This document shows, piece by piece, positions 38,701 to 47,136 of a stretch of 64,000 nucleotides of DNA. The DNA lies in contig CAYRWA010000061.1 in the NCBI GenBank assembly GCA_964427915.1, positions 1-64,000 of the forward strand, read 5' to 3'. Each line of letters opens with the position of its first letter. Within the stretch, counting starts at the first letter, position 1. The position numbers were made by a program, and so were the translations under genes. Source of the stretch: JAGLCW01 sp964427915. GTDB lineage: Bacteria > Caldisericota > Caldisericia > UBA6126. The notes under the pieces were generated by a model. The model did not search any database. It saw nothing but the letters and a program-made list of their open reading frames with translations, and had not been told where the DNA came from.

Positions 38701-38785
38701 AGAAAAAATGTTACAATCTGACAGCTTTCTTTCCTTAATCACTGAAGGAATGTTAAAAGGAATCGAAACCTATTTTCATCAGTGA
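35744..38785 (+). CDS. Secreted N-acetylmuramoyl-L-alanine amidase with multiple SH3 repeats
   Basis: 1013 residues. A signal peptide (about 1-33, ending SNA) is followed by about six bacterial SH3-type repeats (residues 35-485), four of which end in VASWVV. Then come an AMIN-like or beta region, a copper-amine-oxidase-N-like segment (NGVQLENQLVLKEYKGHLYAPLKD in part) and a C-terminal Amidase_3 domain (about 830-1010). The zinc site is visible in IDPGHG, the Glu in LLESSVN, SIHQNA and the late IETTAISN. It should cut the amide between MurNAc and the stem peptide. It is coupled to smpB. Confidence 0.92.
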   Translation: MKLCKNQTLGSKCIRIVISVLLWSSLFQLPSNAETLRYALINPVVNVRNATSTKGDVVYVIETPGEYLILQESKDAEGKIWYKIQISEDLNGFVASWVVDSVRTAEKETPIEGMVVVIEPGVKIRTRPSLHASIHYITRDQEEKQVFASMNDENNRKWYKIQIEGQQYAWVASWVVQTKTTTTEQKSATDKLIVCDSVNVRKGPGLDYPVVYFVSSHLETRGIAEETDTSGKVWYKIRLPNNIEGWVASWVVKVQNWSDQKQQVTNKICAIEPPVNIRSGPSTSASTITTVDRYGEFEILYQSKDMNGKLWYEIRIDKGTGWVASWVVTVKNVGDNNETLQAVNVRSGPGNTYDKVFEIPPGTPFTVQGSMISVHDDVWFQILMGGKIGWVFHELVRVSQPPSLPEIYLNQLVATKTLSSTLPLFEGPGEAYKKIQTESPPSSIQISAIAKNNQDQTWFQFSTNGTIAWIQEQWLNLSVEPGSSETPSHKLQKIEWMDRLDSVNFTLSFVNEGLISYESYQLQNPNRSIIEIKNCILEFPDDPQKEEALLVVQKQGILTAHIFQFSLRPNIVRLVVESSTDVRFVTERDEDSLVFRFMDYTNYAGPKLTINGVQLENQLVLKEYKGHLYAPLKDIAQTIRGTVSWDNINQQAILQAGNTMYGFKSNNKNVYIKSSREDRIAIQNPIVSFNSLLYVPIADCDTIFNAHLYAIGNHYYLDNKLTEVTLDQRFNASIFSFQFVFPVSHTIAKEENRITLHIPNSTLSSSLTPPVESEWIKANSFARTMKKQSEATIVLSTITKSQIETAFMSTDNRLIVTLKPVLEKGLQNKIIAIDPGHGSFRNNDYYDAGGIGPTGLLESSVNVKIALKLKALLEENGAKVILTREKEQDKISPDLTSRIEMVNTSGADMFISIHQNASMNHKVKGIQCFYWHSSSKTIADTISDSISKETGLEIYQILRRKLAIIDSITAMPAILIETTAISNPEEEKMLQSDSFLSLITEGMLKGIETYFHQ
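36023..36727 (+). repeat. Four identical 18-bp units at the ends of successive SH3 repeats
   Basis: GTTGCAAGCTGGGTGGTT occurs exactly at 36023-36040, 36254-36271, 36482-36499 and 36710-36727, with periods of 231, 228 and 228 bases, all encoding VASWVV. The intervening SH3 sequences have diverged. It is part of the amidase gene and not a mobile repeat. Confidence 0.95.
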
Positions 38786-38813
38786 CTTGAAAACCCGTTT
38801 TTTTCTGTATAAT
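38785..38813 (+). promoter_or_regulatory. Promoter of the tRNA-Arg(ACG) gene
   Basis: TATAAT at 38808-38813 is preceded by ACTTGA 17 bases upstream (or TTGAAA at 15). The tRNA begins 13 bases after the -10. Confidence 0.6.
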
Positions 38814-38826
38814 AGTATCACTACAT

Positions 38827-38900
<74 letters not shown>

Positions 38901-38978
38901 TTTTTTTCTCCCCCATCATTGCAAGAATCTTTCTACTACGCTATCCTTTTCTTAATATGAATTGCATTGGAGGTTCCT

Positions 38979-40319
38979 ATGTTTGTATTTCCAAAAGGGT
39001 TTTATGCTGATGTCAGAATTGAGACTGTTTTTGAGACCACAATTCGTTGTACACAAAATACAATAGAAGACCTTAAAGAAAAAGAATACAAGGCAGCATT
39101 TATTCGATTGTTTGATGGTAGAATGTGGTATTATAGCTCAACAACTGATATTGCATCCATTCAACAGGAAATCGATACCCTTGCCTCCGTTGGACATCCC
39201 TTTCCAACTATAGAACAACATCCAGTTGTACAAAATTTTGAAGTACACAACGTCCATCAAGAAGAATTCACGGGGCCAACATCTGTTTGTTCCATTTCCA
39301 AACAAGACAAACGTACTCTCCTTGAGGATTATTCTGACCTTCTCAATCAAAACAAGCACATAAAGCATTGGAAAAGCTACTATGTCGACAAGAGAGAAGT
39401 AAAGGATTTTTATTCTTCAAAAGGTTCGCGAGTCTATTATGACTACGAAGATGCTGGTTTGGCGCTGTACTACGACATGGTTTTGGGAGATACAAAGTTT
39501 TCCGATCGATTTGATACCAATGCAGTGTCTTTTGAAAAACTGAAAGGGCTTTCGTCAACCATTGAAAAGCATATTGCAGCATCCGATCAATTTCTGTGTG
39601 ATTCAAAGCCTGTTAAAAAGGGGGCTTACACAACAGTTTTGTCACCATTAGCAGCTGGTATTTTTGCTCATGAAAGCTTCGGGCATAAAAGTGAATCGGA
39701 TTTTATGGTGGGAGACGAAACGATGAGAAAGGAATGGACTATCGGAAAACAAGTAGGTTCTCCTCTTCTATCTATCATCGACACCGGAACATTACCGGGA
39801 AAAGGATATGTTCCTTTTGACGATGAAGGTACAAAGGCAAAGGTCAATTACCTAGTCAAAAAAGGCTTCTTACATGGTCGCCTTCACAGTGTATCTACTG
39901 CAACAGCCTTGGAAGAATCTCCAACAGGAAATGCAAGAGCTATGAATTTTGAGTTTGAACCCATTGTGCGAATGACCACAACCTACATTGAAAAAGGAGA
40001 TCTTTCATTTGATGATCTTTTAGCTGATATTCACGAGGGTATTTATGTTGACACTGTAAAACATGGTTCTGGTATGTCTACGTTTACACTAGCCCCAGCA
40101 CGAAGCTATATGATTCGAAAAGGAAAACTTGCTGAACCTGTTCAAATATCTGTTATTACTGGCAATGTTTTTAAAACATTGAATGACATTGAGGGCCTAT
40201 CTAATTCATTGGAAATTCCAGGCTTTACATTGGGAGGGTGTGGTAAAATGGAACAACACCCTTTACGAGTTAGTTTTGGAGGTCCTGACATTCGCATCAA
40301 ACAACTGAATATCCAATAG
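38979..40319 (+). CDS. tldD: TldD-family metalloprotease subunit
   Basis: 446 residues. Carries the HExxxH zinc motif in AHESFGHKSE typical of TldD, the active subunit of TldD/TldE, which degrades unfolded or modified peptides. The ATG at 38979 lies five bases after GGAGG; a TTG at 38967 is in frame but contains the ribosome binding site. The partner gene starts nine bases downstream. Confidence 0.9.
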   Translation: MFVFPKGFYADVRIETVFETTIRCTQNTIEDLKEKEYKAAFIRLFDGRMWYYSSTTDIASIQQEIDTLASVGHPFPTIEQHPVVQNFEVHNVHQEEFTGPTSVCSISKQDKRTLLEDYSDLLNQNKHIKHWKSYYVDKREVKDFYSSKGSRVYYDYEDAGLALYYDMVLGDTKFSDRFDTNAVSFEKLKGLSSTIEKHIAASDQFLCDSKPVKKGAYTTVLSPLAAGIFAHESFGHKSESDFMVGDETMRKEWTIGKQVGSPLLSIIDTGTLPGKGYVPFDDEGTKAKVNYLVKKGFLHGRLHSVSTATALEESPTGNARAMNFEFEPIVRMTTTYIEKGDLSFDDLLADIHEGIYVDTVKHGSGMSTFTLAPARSYMIRKGKLAEPVQISVITGNVFKTLNDIEGLSNSLEIPGFTLGGCGKMEQHPLRVSFGGPDIRIKQLNIQ

Positions 40320-40328
40320 GAGACAACG

Positions 40329-41567
40329 ATGATTCGAGATATCTTAAAAAACCAAGTGCAAGAAGTCGCAATTAATGTTCAACAAAGCAAAATTGAATCC
40401 ATTCGAAAAAAGGATATTGCAAAAACAGCCATACGGATATATGATCAGGGCTATATTGGTATTGCTTCTGGCATAGGAAGAGTGCAGGAAGAAACGTTAA
40501 CAAAAAAAGCACAGGAAGCCATTGATCTACAAATATCCTATCCTGTTCCTCCTGAAAAAGAACATATAGAAACTATTCAACCTAACCAAACCCTCCTCTC
40601 AGAAGAAGATTTTCTGAATGAAATGAGAGAACTATTAGAAGTATTACGACAACAAAACCCTCAGTTTACTTTTTCCAATAAGCTTATCAAACAAAGTTCC
40701 ACTCACTCATTAAACAATGACATCGGACTATCTTTGTTTCAAACAATAGACCACTATAGAATCAGCTTGCTCATCAATCATCAAGATTCTTCCAACCTCT
40801 TTGACGCTGCCATGGGATACCAAAGCAATGAATACGATCGAACAATGCTGACTGATTATATCCACGAAATTTGTGACGCATACAATACGCCCATACATGA
40901 TTTCCAGGAAGGGGTCTATCCTATTTTATTTGATAGCTCCGATCAAACGTATTTGGGTAAACTTTACCACGACCTACATGGACACATTTTTGCATCCGGT
41001 AGTTCTCTGTTCTCAAATCGAATAGGAGAACCATTATTCAATCCTCTCTTTTCATTTTATGCAACGCGATCCCCCAAACACTTTGCTTCGCAACCATTCT
41101 TCGACCTAGAAGGAGTTTACAAAGAAAACTTCCTGGTTCCTCTTGTCCAAAAAGGCATCATAGAAACTCCCTATACCGACAAAAAAACAGCTCACAAGTA
41201 TCATTATCCCACTACTGCATGTGCTGGTGGTTCCTATGACTCTGTTCCCACTATTGGAATTCCCCAAGCATATATCCCTTCTACAGGAAAAACAACGGGT
41301 GAGATTCTCCAGGGTGAAAAAGGGATTGTTATCTCCATTGCCAGTGGGGGAGATTTCACACCTGATGGACATTTTGCAACGCCCGTACAACTAGCATTTT
41401 TATACGATGGGAAACGTCTTATAGGAAGACTCCCTCAGCTTTCCATATCGTCCGATTTATATACAATGTTTGGCAATGATTTCATGGGAGTCAGTTCCAA
41501 TTCATTGTTCCCTCTTGATGATAGTCGTCAAACAATCATGAAAATGAATGTCAAAACAATCGATTAG
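40329..41567 (+). CDS. TldE/PmbA-family protein
   Basis: 412 residues of the PmbA/TldE family. It lacks the zinc motif of TldD, as expected of the partner subunit; the N-terminal helix region and the C-terminal GEILQGEKGIVI and GVSSNSL fit the family. It forms a two-gene unit with tldD. The substrate of the pair here is unknown. Confidence 0.88.
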   Translation: MIRDILKNQVQEVAINVQQSKIESIRKKDIAKTAIRIYDQGYIGIASGIGRVQEETLTKKAQEAIDLQISYPVPPEKEHIETIQPNQTLLSEEDFLNEMRELLEVLRQQNPQFTFSNKLIKQSSTHSLNNDIGLSLFQTIDHYRISLLINHQDSSNLFDAAMGYQSNEYDRTMLTDYIHEICDAYNTPIHDFQEGVYPILFDSSDQTYLGKLYHDLHGHIFASGSSLFSNRIGEPLFNPLFSFYATRSPKHFASQPFFDLEGVYKENFLVPLVQKGIIETPYTDKKTAHKYHYPTTACAGGSYDSVPTIGIPQAYIPSTGKTTGEILQGEKGIVISIASGGDFTPDGHFATPVQLAFLYDGKRLIGRLPQLSISSDLYTMFGNDFMGVSSNSLFPLDDSRQTIMKMNVKTID

Positions 41568-41631
41568 AGTATCCTTTTTCCCACTTCTTTTTTTTCACTA
41601 GTCACAGTATGGTAAATCAAAAAGAATTCTG

Positions 41632-41637
41632 TATGAT
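41632..41637 (+). promoter_or_regulatory. -10 element giving a leaderless mRNA for the O-antigen-ligase-like gene
   Basis: TATGAT ends exactly six bases before the ATG at 41644. There is no Shine-Dalgarno sequence and no convincing -35. Confidence 0.45.
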
Positions 41638-41643
41638 GAATCC

Positions 41644-42846
41644 ATGAGAATTGACAAGAATAGCGTAGGAAATGCATTTTTCAATGCGGGAATTGAAATC
41701 GGTTTTTATCTATCGATTCTAACCCTTCTTTTCATTACAAAATTACCTCTTTATTACCAAGGATTAGGAGCACTTGTTTCTCTCTTTTTTTGGGGAAGCA
41801 AATGCATCGTTTATAAAAAGTGGATTTACAAGCATTATCCATGGCATTGGACAGAATTGCTTCTCTGCTGTTGGATATGGATAGGCCTATTTTGGTCTGT
41901 ACATCCTTCCCAAACCATCTTGCAAGGCATCATATTTACATCCGGATGCATCATTGAGGTTTTGGTTGTGTCAGTCTTCACAAAAAAAAGACAAATTTTA
42001 CGAATTCTTTTTTTTCTTTTTCTTCTCCTTGCAGTCTACGCTGTCTACTATCTTCATCTTCATTGGGACAAGCTCTCTGGACTTCTACAGTTCGGTACAG
42101 TATGGCGATCTCAATTGGAAGTTACAGGCGTTCAAATTAATTTTGGGACCCCTATTGGGGGAAGAAATTCATTGGGAGGATTGTATTCTTTACTGGTTCC
42201 CTTTACCTTTTCGATTTCTTTTTTTGGGATCCAGTGGAGAAGTTTTAAAGCCAAACCATGGGCTTTTTTTGCTCTAAAAACCTGGTTTCTTTTTGTTTCT
42301 TTTCTCTTTTTTGCCATGGTTGTTTTCTCAGGTTCGCGCGGATCCTCCATTGGAATGATCTTTGGATTAATCTGTTTAGTACTAGCAAACTTGCAGTGGT
42401 ATTGGACCTTACTAGCAGGGTATCTTACAGCTATCTTGGTCGCAATCCCATCTTCTCGCAACTGGTTTCTACGTATTCTTATAGATACCCTATCGGGGGA
42501 TATGTCTCGAATCCTTATCTGGCAAAATAGTGTGGAGCTCCTAAAACTACTCTGGATTGGTGGAACTGGCCTAGGAACATTTCAACATGTATACAAGATG
42601 TTTTTTCCTCCCCAAACTCAGAATGCCTTCATACATGCCCACAATATATTTCTGAATGTGGGTATTGAGTTAGGAGTTGTAGGCGCAATACTGTTTCTCA
42701 TTTTAGGTCTGCAATTTATATTTTATGGACTTACATTGGGACGAAAAAATCGTTTTTCTCATCCTTTTTTTGCCAGTATTCAAATTGGCCTTGCTTCCAT
42801 GGTGTTTGGCTACCTTGTTCGATGTTTATTTGACTATACGATATAA
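41644..42846 (+). CDS. O-antigen ligase/Wzy-like membrane protein
   Basis: A 400-residue polytopic membrane protein with about ten hydrophobic segments. The later half has the O-antigen-ligase pattern: FSGSRGSS, RILIWQNSVELL, WIGGTGLGTF and HAHNIFLNVGIELGVVG. The family joins or polymerises lipid-linked glycans. In an organism without visible outer-membrane genes it would act on a wall polysaccharide or glycolipid. The acceptor and substrate are unknown. Confidence 0.8.
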   Translation: MRIDKNSVGNAFFNAGIEIGFYLSILTLLFITKLPLYYQGLGALVSLFFWGSKCIVYKKWIYKHYPWHWTELLLCCWIWIGLFWSVHPSQTILQGIIFTSGCIIEVLVVSVFTKKRQILRILFFLFLLLAVYAVYYLHLHWDKLSGLLQFGTVWRSQLEVTGVQINFGTPIGGRNSLGGLYSLLVPFTFSISFFGIQWRSFKAKPWAFFALKTWFLFVSFLFFAMVVFSGSRGSSIGMIFGLICLVLANLQWYWTLLAGYLTAILVAIPSSRNWFLRILIDTLSGDMSRILIWQNSVELLKLLWIGGTGLGTFQHVYKMFFPPQTQNAFIHAHNIFLNVGIELGVVGAILFLILGLQFIFYGLTLGRKNRFSHPFFASIQIGLASMVFGYLVRCLFDYTI

Positions 42847-42903
42847 TAGTATTGCATGGTTTCACAAAACCAACTGCGTTCGAAAACATTGTTGGAGGCT
42901 TTT

Positions 42904-43623
42904 ATGACCATAAAAGAACAGCTGATTGTCAGTTTAGATTTTCCAGACATCCAACAAGCTCGATCTTTAATGCATCTCCTCTCCGAAGATGTAGTATTCT
43001 ACAAAATTGGTCTTCAAATGTATTTGAAATATGGATCCTCCATTGTAGAAGAATGGAAAAAAGCGGGGAAAAAAGTGTTTCTTGATCTGAAACTTTCCGA
43101 TATCCCTCATACAGTTTCTAGTGCACTCCTTTCCTTGCAGCCACTCCAAGTGGATATGATAAATATGCACGCTCTCTCAGGGATGAACTGTATGAAAACT
43201 GCCGCTGAAACAATTCATCTTCACATGCCTAACACTCGTTTAATCGCCGTAACTGTTCTTACTTCTTTAGATGAAAACGAACTAGCTTCGATTGGAATCA
43301 CCAATTCTCCTCAATTGCAAGTTGAAAAGCTTTGTAAATTAGCAATGCAAGCTGGTCTATCGGGTGTGGTATCCTCTGCATGGGAAGCACCTCAAGTAAA
43401 AGCAATCTGTGGAAAAACATTTATTACAGTTTGCCCAGGCATTCGACGTAGCAGTGATCAAACAAACGATCAAATCCGTATAATGACACCCCAAAAAGCA
43501 ATTCTTAATGGGGCTGATTATCTTGTTGTTGGAAGGCCAATCCTTCAATCCAATGATCCAAAACAAGCCGCCATCTCCATCCTTAAGGATATTGAGATAG
43601 CGCATAATAGAGGTAATTCATGA
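42904..43623 (+). CDS. pyrF: Orotidine 5'-phosphate decarboxylase
   Basis: 239 residues, type I OMP decarboxylase making UMP. It shows LDFPD near the N-terminus, the catalytic FLDLKLSDIPHTV, and the phosphate-binding TVCPGIRR and LVVGRPI. The ATG at 42904 lies five bases after GGAGG; an in-frame extension to 42856 overlaps nothing useful and lacks a ribosome binding site. It overlaps pyrE in ATGA. Confidence 0.96.
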   Translation: MTIKEQLIVSLDFPDIQQARSLMHLLSEDVVFYKIGLQMYLKYGSSIVEEWKKAGKKVFLDLKLSDIPHTVSSALLSLQPLQVDMINMHALSGMNCMKTAAETIHLHMPNTRLIAVTVLTSLDENELASIGITNSPQLQVEKLCKLAMQAGLSGVVSSAWEAPQVKAICGKTFITVCPGIRRSSDQTNDQIRIMTPQKAILNGADYLVVGRPILQSNDPKQAAISILKDIEIAHNRGNS

Positions 43624-44198
43624 GACAAGATGAAGTTGTCAAACTCTTTGAAAAAATTGGCGTAATGAAAAAAGGGCATTTTCGCTTATCTTCAGGGCTT
43701 CATTCCGATACATACTTGCAATGTGCATCATTACAACAATATCCTCAGCACAATGCTGCCATTTGTAACATCCTTGTAGAGAAGATCAAATCTTTTCAGC
43801 CCTCACTCGTTGTTGGTGCAGCAGTCGGTGGGATTATTTCCTGTTATGAACTCGCACGGCAGTTAAATACGCGATGTATTTTTGCAGAACGTGACCAGGG
43901 AAAACTTACGTTTCGGCGTTCTTTTCATATAGAGTCAACCGATCGTGTTGTGGTTGTCGAAGACGTCATTACAACGGGGAAAACAACCAAAGAACTTCTC
44001 TCCTTAATCAAAGACTTTGATGTATCCCCACTTGCCCTTTGCAGCATCGTTGATAGAACTATGGGAAACATTGATTTTTCCCACCCACTATTCTCTGTTT
44101 TAAAAGTTGAGGCTCATACATGGGAGCCCGATACTTGTCCGATGTGTGAAGCAGGCATTGAACTCACGCAGCCCGGTTCCAGACATCTTCATAAATAG
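43620..44198 (+). CDS. pyrE: Orotate phosphoribosyltransferase
   Basis: 192 residues. Converts orotate and PRPP to OMP, the step before PyrF. The PRPP loop VVVVEDVITTGKTT is clear, as is FRLSSGLHSDTY. It is fused in translation to pyrF (ATGA) and followed after five bases by thyX, forming a small pyrimidine unit. Confidence 0.95.
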   Translation: MRQDEVVKLFEKIGVMKKGHFRLSSGLHSDTYLQCASLQQYPQHNAAICNILVEKIKSFQPSLVVGAAVGGIISCYELARQLNTRCIFAERDQGKLTFRRSFHIESTDRVVVVEDVITTGKTTKELLSLIKDFDVSPLALCSIVDRTMGNIDFSHPLFSVLKVEAHTWEPDTCPMCEAGIELTQPGSRHLHK

Positions 44199-44203
44199 AT
44201 TTC

Positions 44204-44905
44204 ATGAATATCCAAAAGGTCACTCTTCAAGTTTCTCTCCTCAACCCTCCTTCCTCCCCATTGAAAATCATTGCTGACAGTGCTCGCATTACAAGAGGTA
44301 TTGAGGAAAGCCATTACACAGACCAAGATTATTTTCATCTTTTATACAAACTAGGTCATCATAGTGTTATGGAGCATATATGCTTTTCGTTTCGTATAGA
44401 GGGTATATCACGAGCTTGCTCTCACCAACTTGTTCGATTTCGCATTGGGGTTAGTTTTACACAAAGGAGTCAACGATACACCAATGAGTCCAATTTGCAA
44501 ATCATTGTACCTCCTAGTATTGAGAAAAATCCTGCAAATTATGCAGCCTATACAGAGTCAATAGAGCATTTACAAGCATTGTATTGTGATCTAGTAACAA
44601 CGGGAATACCCAAGGAAGATGCTCGTTTTCTACTTCCGAATGCAGCTGCAACATCTCTTATTATGACAATGAATTTCCGGGAATTAATGCACGCTTGTCA
44701 TTTACGATTGTGTTCAAAAGCCCAATGGGAAATTCAACGACTGTTTCATGCTGTTAAACAAGAAATGTATCAGTACTCTCCATTTTTAGCACATTATTTG
44801 CAACCAAAATGTGTGTTTCAGGGCCATTGTACAGAAGTTAAACCATGCAAAAATGAAGAACAAATAAAGGAAGAGTGGAATCGATTACAAAATGAAACTC
44901 CATAG
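44204..44905 (+). CDS. thyX: Flavin-dependent thymidylate synthase ThyX
   Basis: 233 residues. Makes dTMP from dUMP with FAD and methylene-THF. The hallmark region reads HQLVRFRIGVSFTQRSQRY. The usual ThyX motif is R-H-R-x7-S; here His is Phe, and one extra residue separates it from the serine, so the flavin/dUMP site is modified. The remaining family pattern (substrate Gln/Arg and the later MNFRELMHACHLRL) is intact. It is the only thymidylate synthase in the window and follows pyrE. Confidence 0.87.
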   Translation: MNIQKVTLQVSLLNPPSSPLKIIADSARITRGIEESHYTDQDYFHLLYKLGHHSVMEHICFSFRIEGISRACSHQLVRFRIGVSFTQRSQRYTNESNLQIIVPPSIEKNPANYAAYTESIEHLQALYCDLVTTGIPKEDARFLLPNAAATSLIMTMNFRELMHACHLRLCSKAQWEIQRLFHAVKQEMYQYSPFLAHYLQPKCVFQGHCTEVKPCKNEEQIKEEWNRLQNETP

Positions 44906-44963
44906 TTTTTTGAAATTGTTAATAATTTGTCATGATTTTCTATGAAAATGAGATCAAAATTTG

Positions 44964-44969
44964 TATACT
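44964..44969 (+). promoter_or_regulatory. -10 element of the hydrogenase operon (leaderless)
   Basis: TATACT lies seven bases before the ATG at 44977. There is no Shine-Dalgarno sequence and no clear -35. It is the only promoter-like site seen before the ten-gene operon that ends at 53041. Confidence 0.5.
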
Positions 44970-44976
44970 GTAGCCG

Positions 44977-45339
44977 ATGAGAATTAACGAAATATGCAAA
45001 ACTGTTGATGCGGAAATCCTACAAAATAAGGGCCGCTTAAATATTGATATACATACTGCTTTTGCAGCAGATCTCATGAGCGATACTTTATTTATTATCA
45101 TGAGAGAAGAAGACCCTTTGCTACTTATTACAGGGGTTACTAATCTTTCTGTTGTGAGAACAGCTTCAATACTCGATATTCCTGCTGTGTTAATTGTTCG
45201 AGGAAAACATGTGCCTCCCGAAACAATACAACTTGCAGAACAAAATGAGATTTTGCTTCTTCGATCGAAGCACATTATGTTTGTTTCATGTGGTTTGCTT
45301 TATCAAGCTGGCATTCAAGGTGTATCATGGGAAATGTAA
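44977..45339 (+). CDS. DRTGG-domain protein (first copy)
   Basis: 120 residues forming a single DRTGG-like domain: AADLMSDTL, then LLLITGVTNLSVVRTASILDIPAVLIVRGK and ETIQLAEQNEILLL. The domain is found in PTA and CBS-containing proteins and its ligand is unsettled; a small-molecule sensor is plausible. It heads the hydrogenase operon and overlaps the ATPase gene by 13 bases. Related clostridial hydrogenase loci often include such proteins, from general knowledge. Confidence 0.75.
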   Translation: MRINEICKTVDAEILQNKGRLNIDIHTAFAADLMSDTLFIIMREEDPLLLITGVTNLSVVRTASILDIPAVLIVRGKHVPPETIQLAEQNEILLLRSKHIMFVSCGLLYQAGIQGVSWEM

Positions 45340-45779
45340 GTGTTTCTGAATTGCGCTATACAGTTGGTCCTAGCTCTTACGATAGTGTAGGTAGCAAAGC
45401 CATGCAAGTAAAGAAGTTCCTGCAAGATTATTTTCCCAGTCAAGATTATCTTCGAAGACTCGGGGTTTGTGTTTTTGAAGCAGAAGCCAACTTAGCTATT
45501 CATACCACTTCTGGTGGCGATTTGCTAATCGTTATCTATAACAATCGAGTAAAAGTTGTTGCGCAAGATACTGGACCCGGCATACCCGACATTGACAAAG
45601 CTTTAACCCCGGGTTTTACCACCGCTCCTGAGATGGCGAGACAATTAGGATTTGGTGGTGGTGTAGGGCTAAACAATATTCAGCGTTTTGCTGATAGTTT
45701 TTGGCTCGAAAGTTTAAAACGTGGTACTACTTTAGTATTTGAGGTATGGAATGATGACTCTACGCAATTTGATTACTAA
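45327..45779 (+). CDS. RsbW-like ATPase (first GHKL protein of the operon)
   Basis: 150 residues with a GHKL ATPase fold of the anti-sigma factor/serine kinase type: an N box in CVFEAEANLAIHT, G1 DTGPGIPD and G2 FGGGVGLNNI. There is no sensor domain. In RsbW-type proteins this domain phosphorylates an anti-anti-sigma partner; none is encoded nearby. The start at 45327 overlaps the first DRTGG gene, and its end overlaps the second by 29 bases. Confidence 0.8.
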   Translation: MGNVSVSELRYTVGPSSYDSVGSKAMQVKKFLQDYFPSQDYLRRLGVCVFEAEANLAIHTTSGGDLLIVIYNNRVKVVAQDTGPGIPDIDKALTPGFTTAPEMARQLGFGGGVGLNNIQRFADSFWLESLKRGTTLVFEVWNDDSTQFDY

Positions 45780-46092
45780 GCTTCCCTTTGAGGTTCTTAC
45801 AAAAAACTGTAATTTTGATATCACCTTCCAGCATGTATATGCCTCTGATCTATTAAGCAATGCACTAGCATCTGTCAACCCTGATACAGCCTGGATTACG
45901 GTACAGGTTCATCAAAACATTTTGGGCATTGCTTCTATTAAACAATGTCCTATCATCATTTTCTCTGAAGGAGCCACGCCTGATCCGTCAGTCATATCTC
46001 TTGCAGAAGAAAAAGGCATTTTTTTAGCAACTAGCTCGTATCCAACATTTGAATTGTCCGGTTTGTTATATTGTCTACTTAAGGAGGAATAG
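45751..46092 (+). CDS. DRTGG-domain protein (second copy)
   Basis: 113 residues, a second single DRTGG-like domain (ASDLLSNALA, CPIIIFSEGATPDPSVISLAEEKGI), more diverged than the first. The ATG at 45751 lies six bases after GAGG. The following hydC gene starts one base after its stop. The two DRTGG proteins bracket the RsbW-like ATPase, suggesting a common switch. Confidence 0.7.
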   Translation: MMTLRNLITKLPFEVLTKNCNFDITFQHVYASDLLSNALASVNPDTAWITVQVHQNILGIASIKQCPIIIFSEGATPDPSVISLAEEKGIFLATSSYPTFELSGLLYCLLKEE

Positions 46093-46093
46093 T

Positions 46094-46576
46094 GTGGAAA
46101 GCCAAATCCAACAAACACTTCATTTTCCGCAGATTGATCGTGTTATTAGTCAAGAAGGTAATTCTCCAGATTCTCTTATTCAGATATTACATGGAACTCA
46201 AGAAATCTTGGGGTATCTCCCCGAAGAAGCACAACTTTACATTGCAAAACAATTGAACATCCCCCCCACTAGAGTGTATGGTATTGTATCATTTTACAAT
46301 TTTTTCACGATGGAAAAATCTGCAAAACACGTGATATCTGTTTGTATGGGAACTGCCTGTTATGTTAAAGGAGCTGGTTTGCTCATGAAAAAACTAGAAG
46401 AACTCCTGGGCATAAAAGCAGGTGAAGCTACCAAGGATGGAGCTTTTTCTTATCGTGAAGTTCGTTGTCTTGGTGCATGCGGTATGGCTCCTTTAATTAG
46501 TGTCGATGGTGATATCTATGGAAGAATTCAACCTGATACTTTACAAGAAATCATAGAAAAGTACTCCGATCAATGA
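46094..46576 (+). CDS. NuoE/HydC-like [2Fe-2S] subunit (first copy)
   Basis: 160 residues of the NuoE type: an N-terminal helical domain with GYLPEEAQ and VYGIVSFYNFF, then a thioredoxin-like domain with cysteines CMGTAC and CLGAC that bind [2Fe-2S]. It transfers electrons between the flavin subunit and the hydrogenase. The GTG start at 46094 follows AAGGAGGA by five bases; an ATG extension to 46049 lies inside the upstream gene. It overlaps the next gene in ATGA. Confidence 0.92.
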   Translation: MESQIQQTLHFPQIDRVISQEGNSPDSLIQILHGTQEILGYLPEEAQLYIAKQLNIPPTRVYGIVSFYNFFTMEKSAKHVISVCMGTACYVKGAGLLMKKLEELLGIKAGEATKDGAFSYREVRCLGACGMAPLISVDGDIYGRIQPDTLQEIIEKYSDQ

Positions 46577-47136
46577 AAGAGCTTTCACTCAATATCCTCG
46601 ATATATTAGAAAATTCGATTCATGCTGGTGCCACCGACATCACCTTATCGATTGAAGAAGATACCAAGGAAAAGGATCGACTTTTTTTTTCCATCCAAGA
46701 CAATGGGAAAGGAATGGATGCAAATTTTTTAAAAACAGTATTTGATCCTTTTACCACTACAAGTACAACAAAAAAAGTTGGTCTTGGACTACCCCTCCTC
46801 AAGGCAGAAGCCGAAATGGCAGGAGGTGGAGCGAGTATAAAGAGTGAGGTTGGGAAAGGAACGTTTGTTTCTTTCTGGTTTCAACACTCTCATTGGGACC
46901 GTCCTCCCATGGGTGATATTGCTGGGACGGTTTTACTACTGTTTATGGTTCATTCCACGGTTGATTTATCGTATTCACACCGTGTCAATGAATATTCATT
47001 CTCGGTTTCTACTAAACAGCTTAAAGAGGTGTTTGACGATGTACCACTTCATCATCCTACTGCTGTAAAAGGAATCCAAGAATATTTGACCACTTCTATT
47101 CAAAAATTACATGGAGGTAAGAATGGCCAAGATTAG
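46573..47136 (+). CDS. GHKL ATPase (second), histidine-kinase-type
   Basis: 187 residues. It begins directly with the ATPase domain: N box ILDILENSIHAGA, G1 QDNGKGMD and G2 KKVGLGLPLLKAEAEMAGG. There is no phosphoacceptor His or sensor domain. The last 70 residues form a separate domain of unknown function. It lies between the first hydC and the Cys-less protein. Similar HATPase proteins accompany hydrogenase genes in some clostridia. Confidence 0.82.
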   Translation: MKELSLNILDILENSIHAGATDITLSIEEDTKEKDRLFFSIQDNGKGMDANFLKTVFDPFTTTSTTKKVGLGLPLLKAEAEMAGGGASIKSEVGKGTFVSFWFQHSHWDRPPMGDIAGTVLLLFMVHSTVDLSYSHRVNEYSFSVSTKQLKEVFDDVPLHHPTAVKGIQEYLTTSIQKLHGGKNGQD

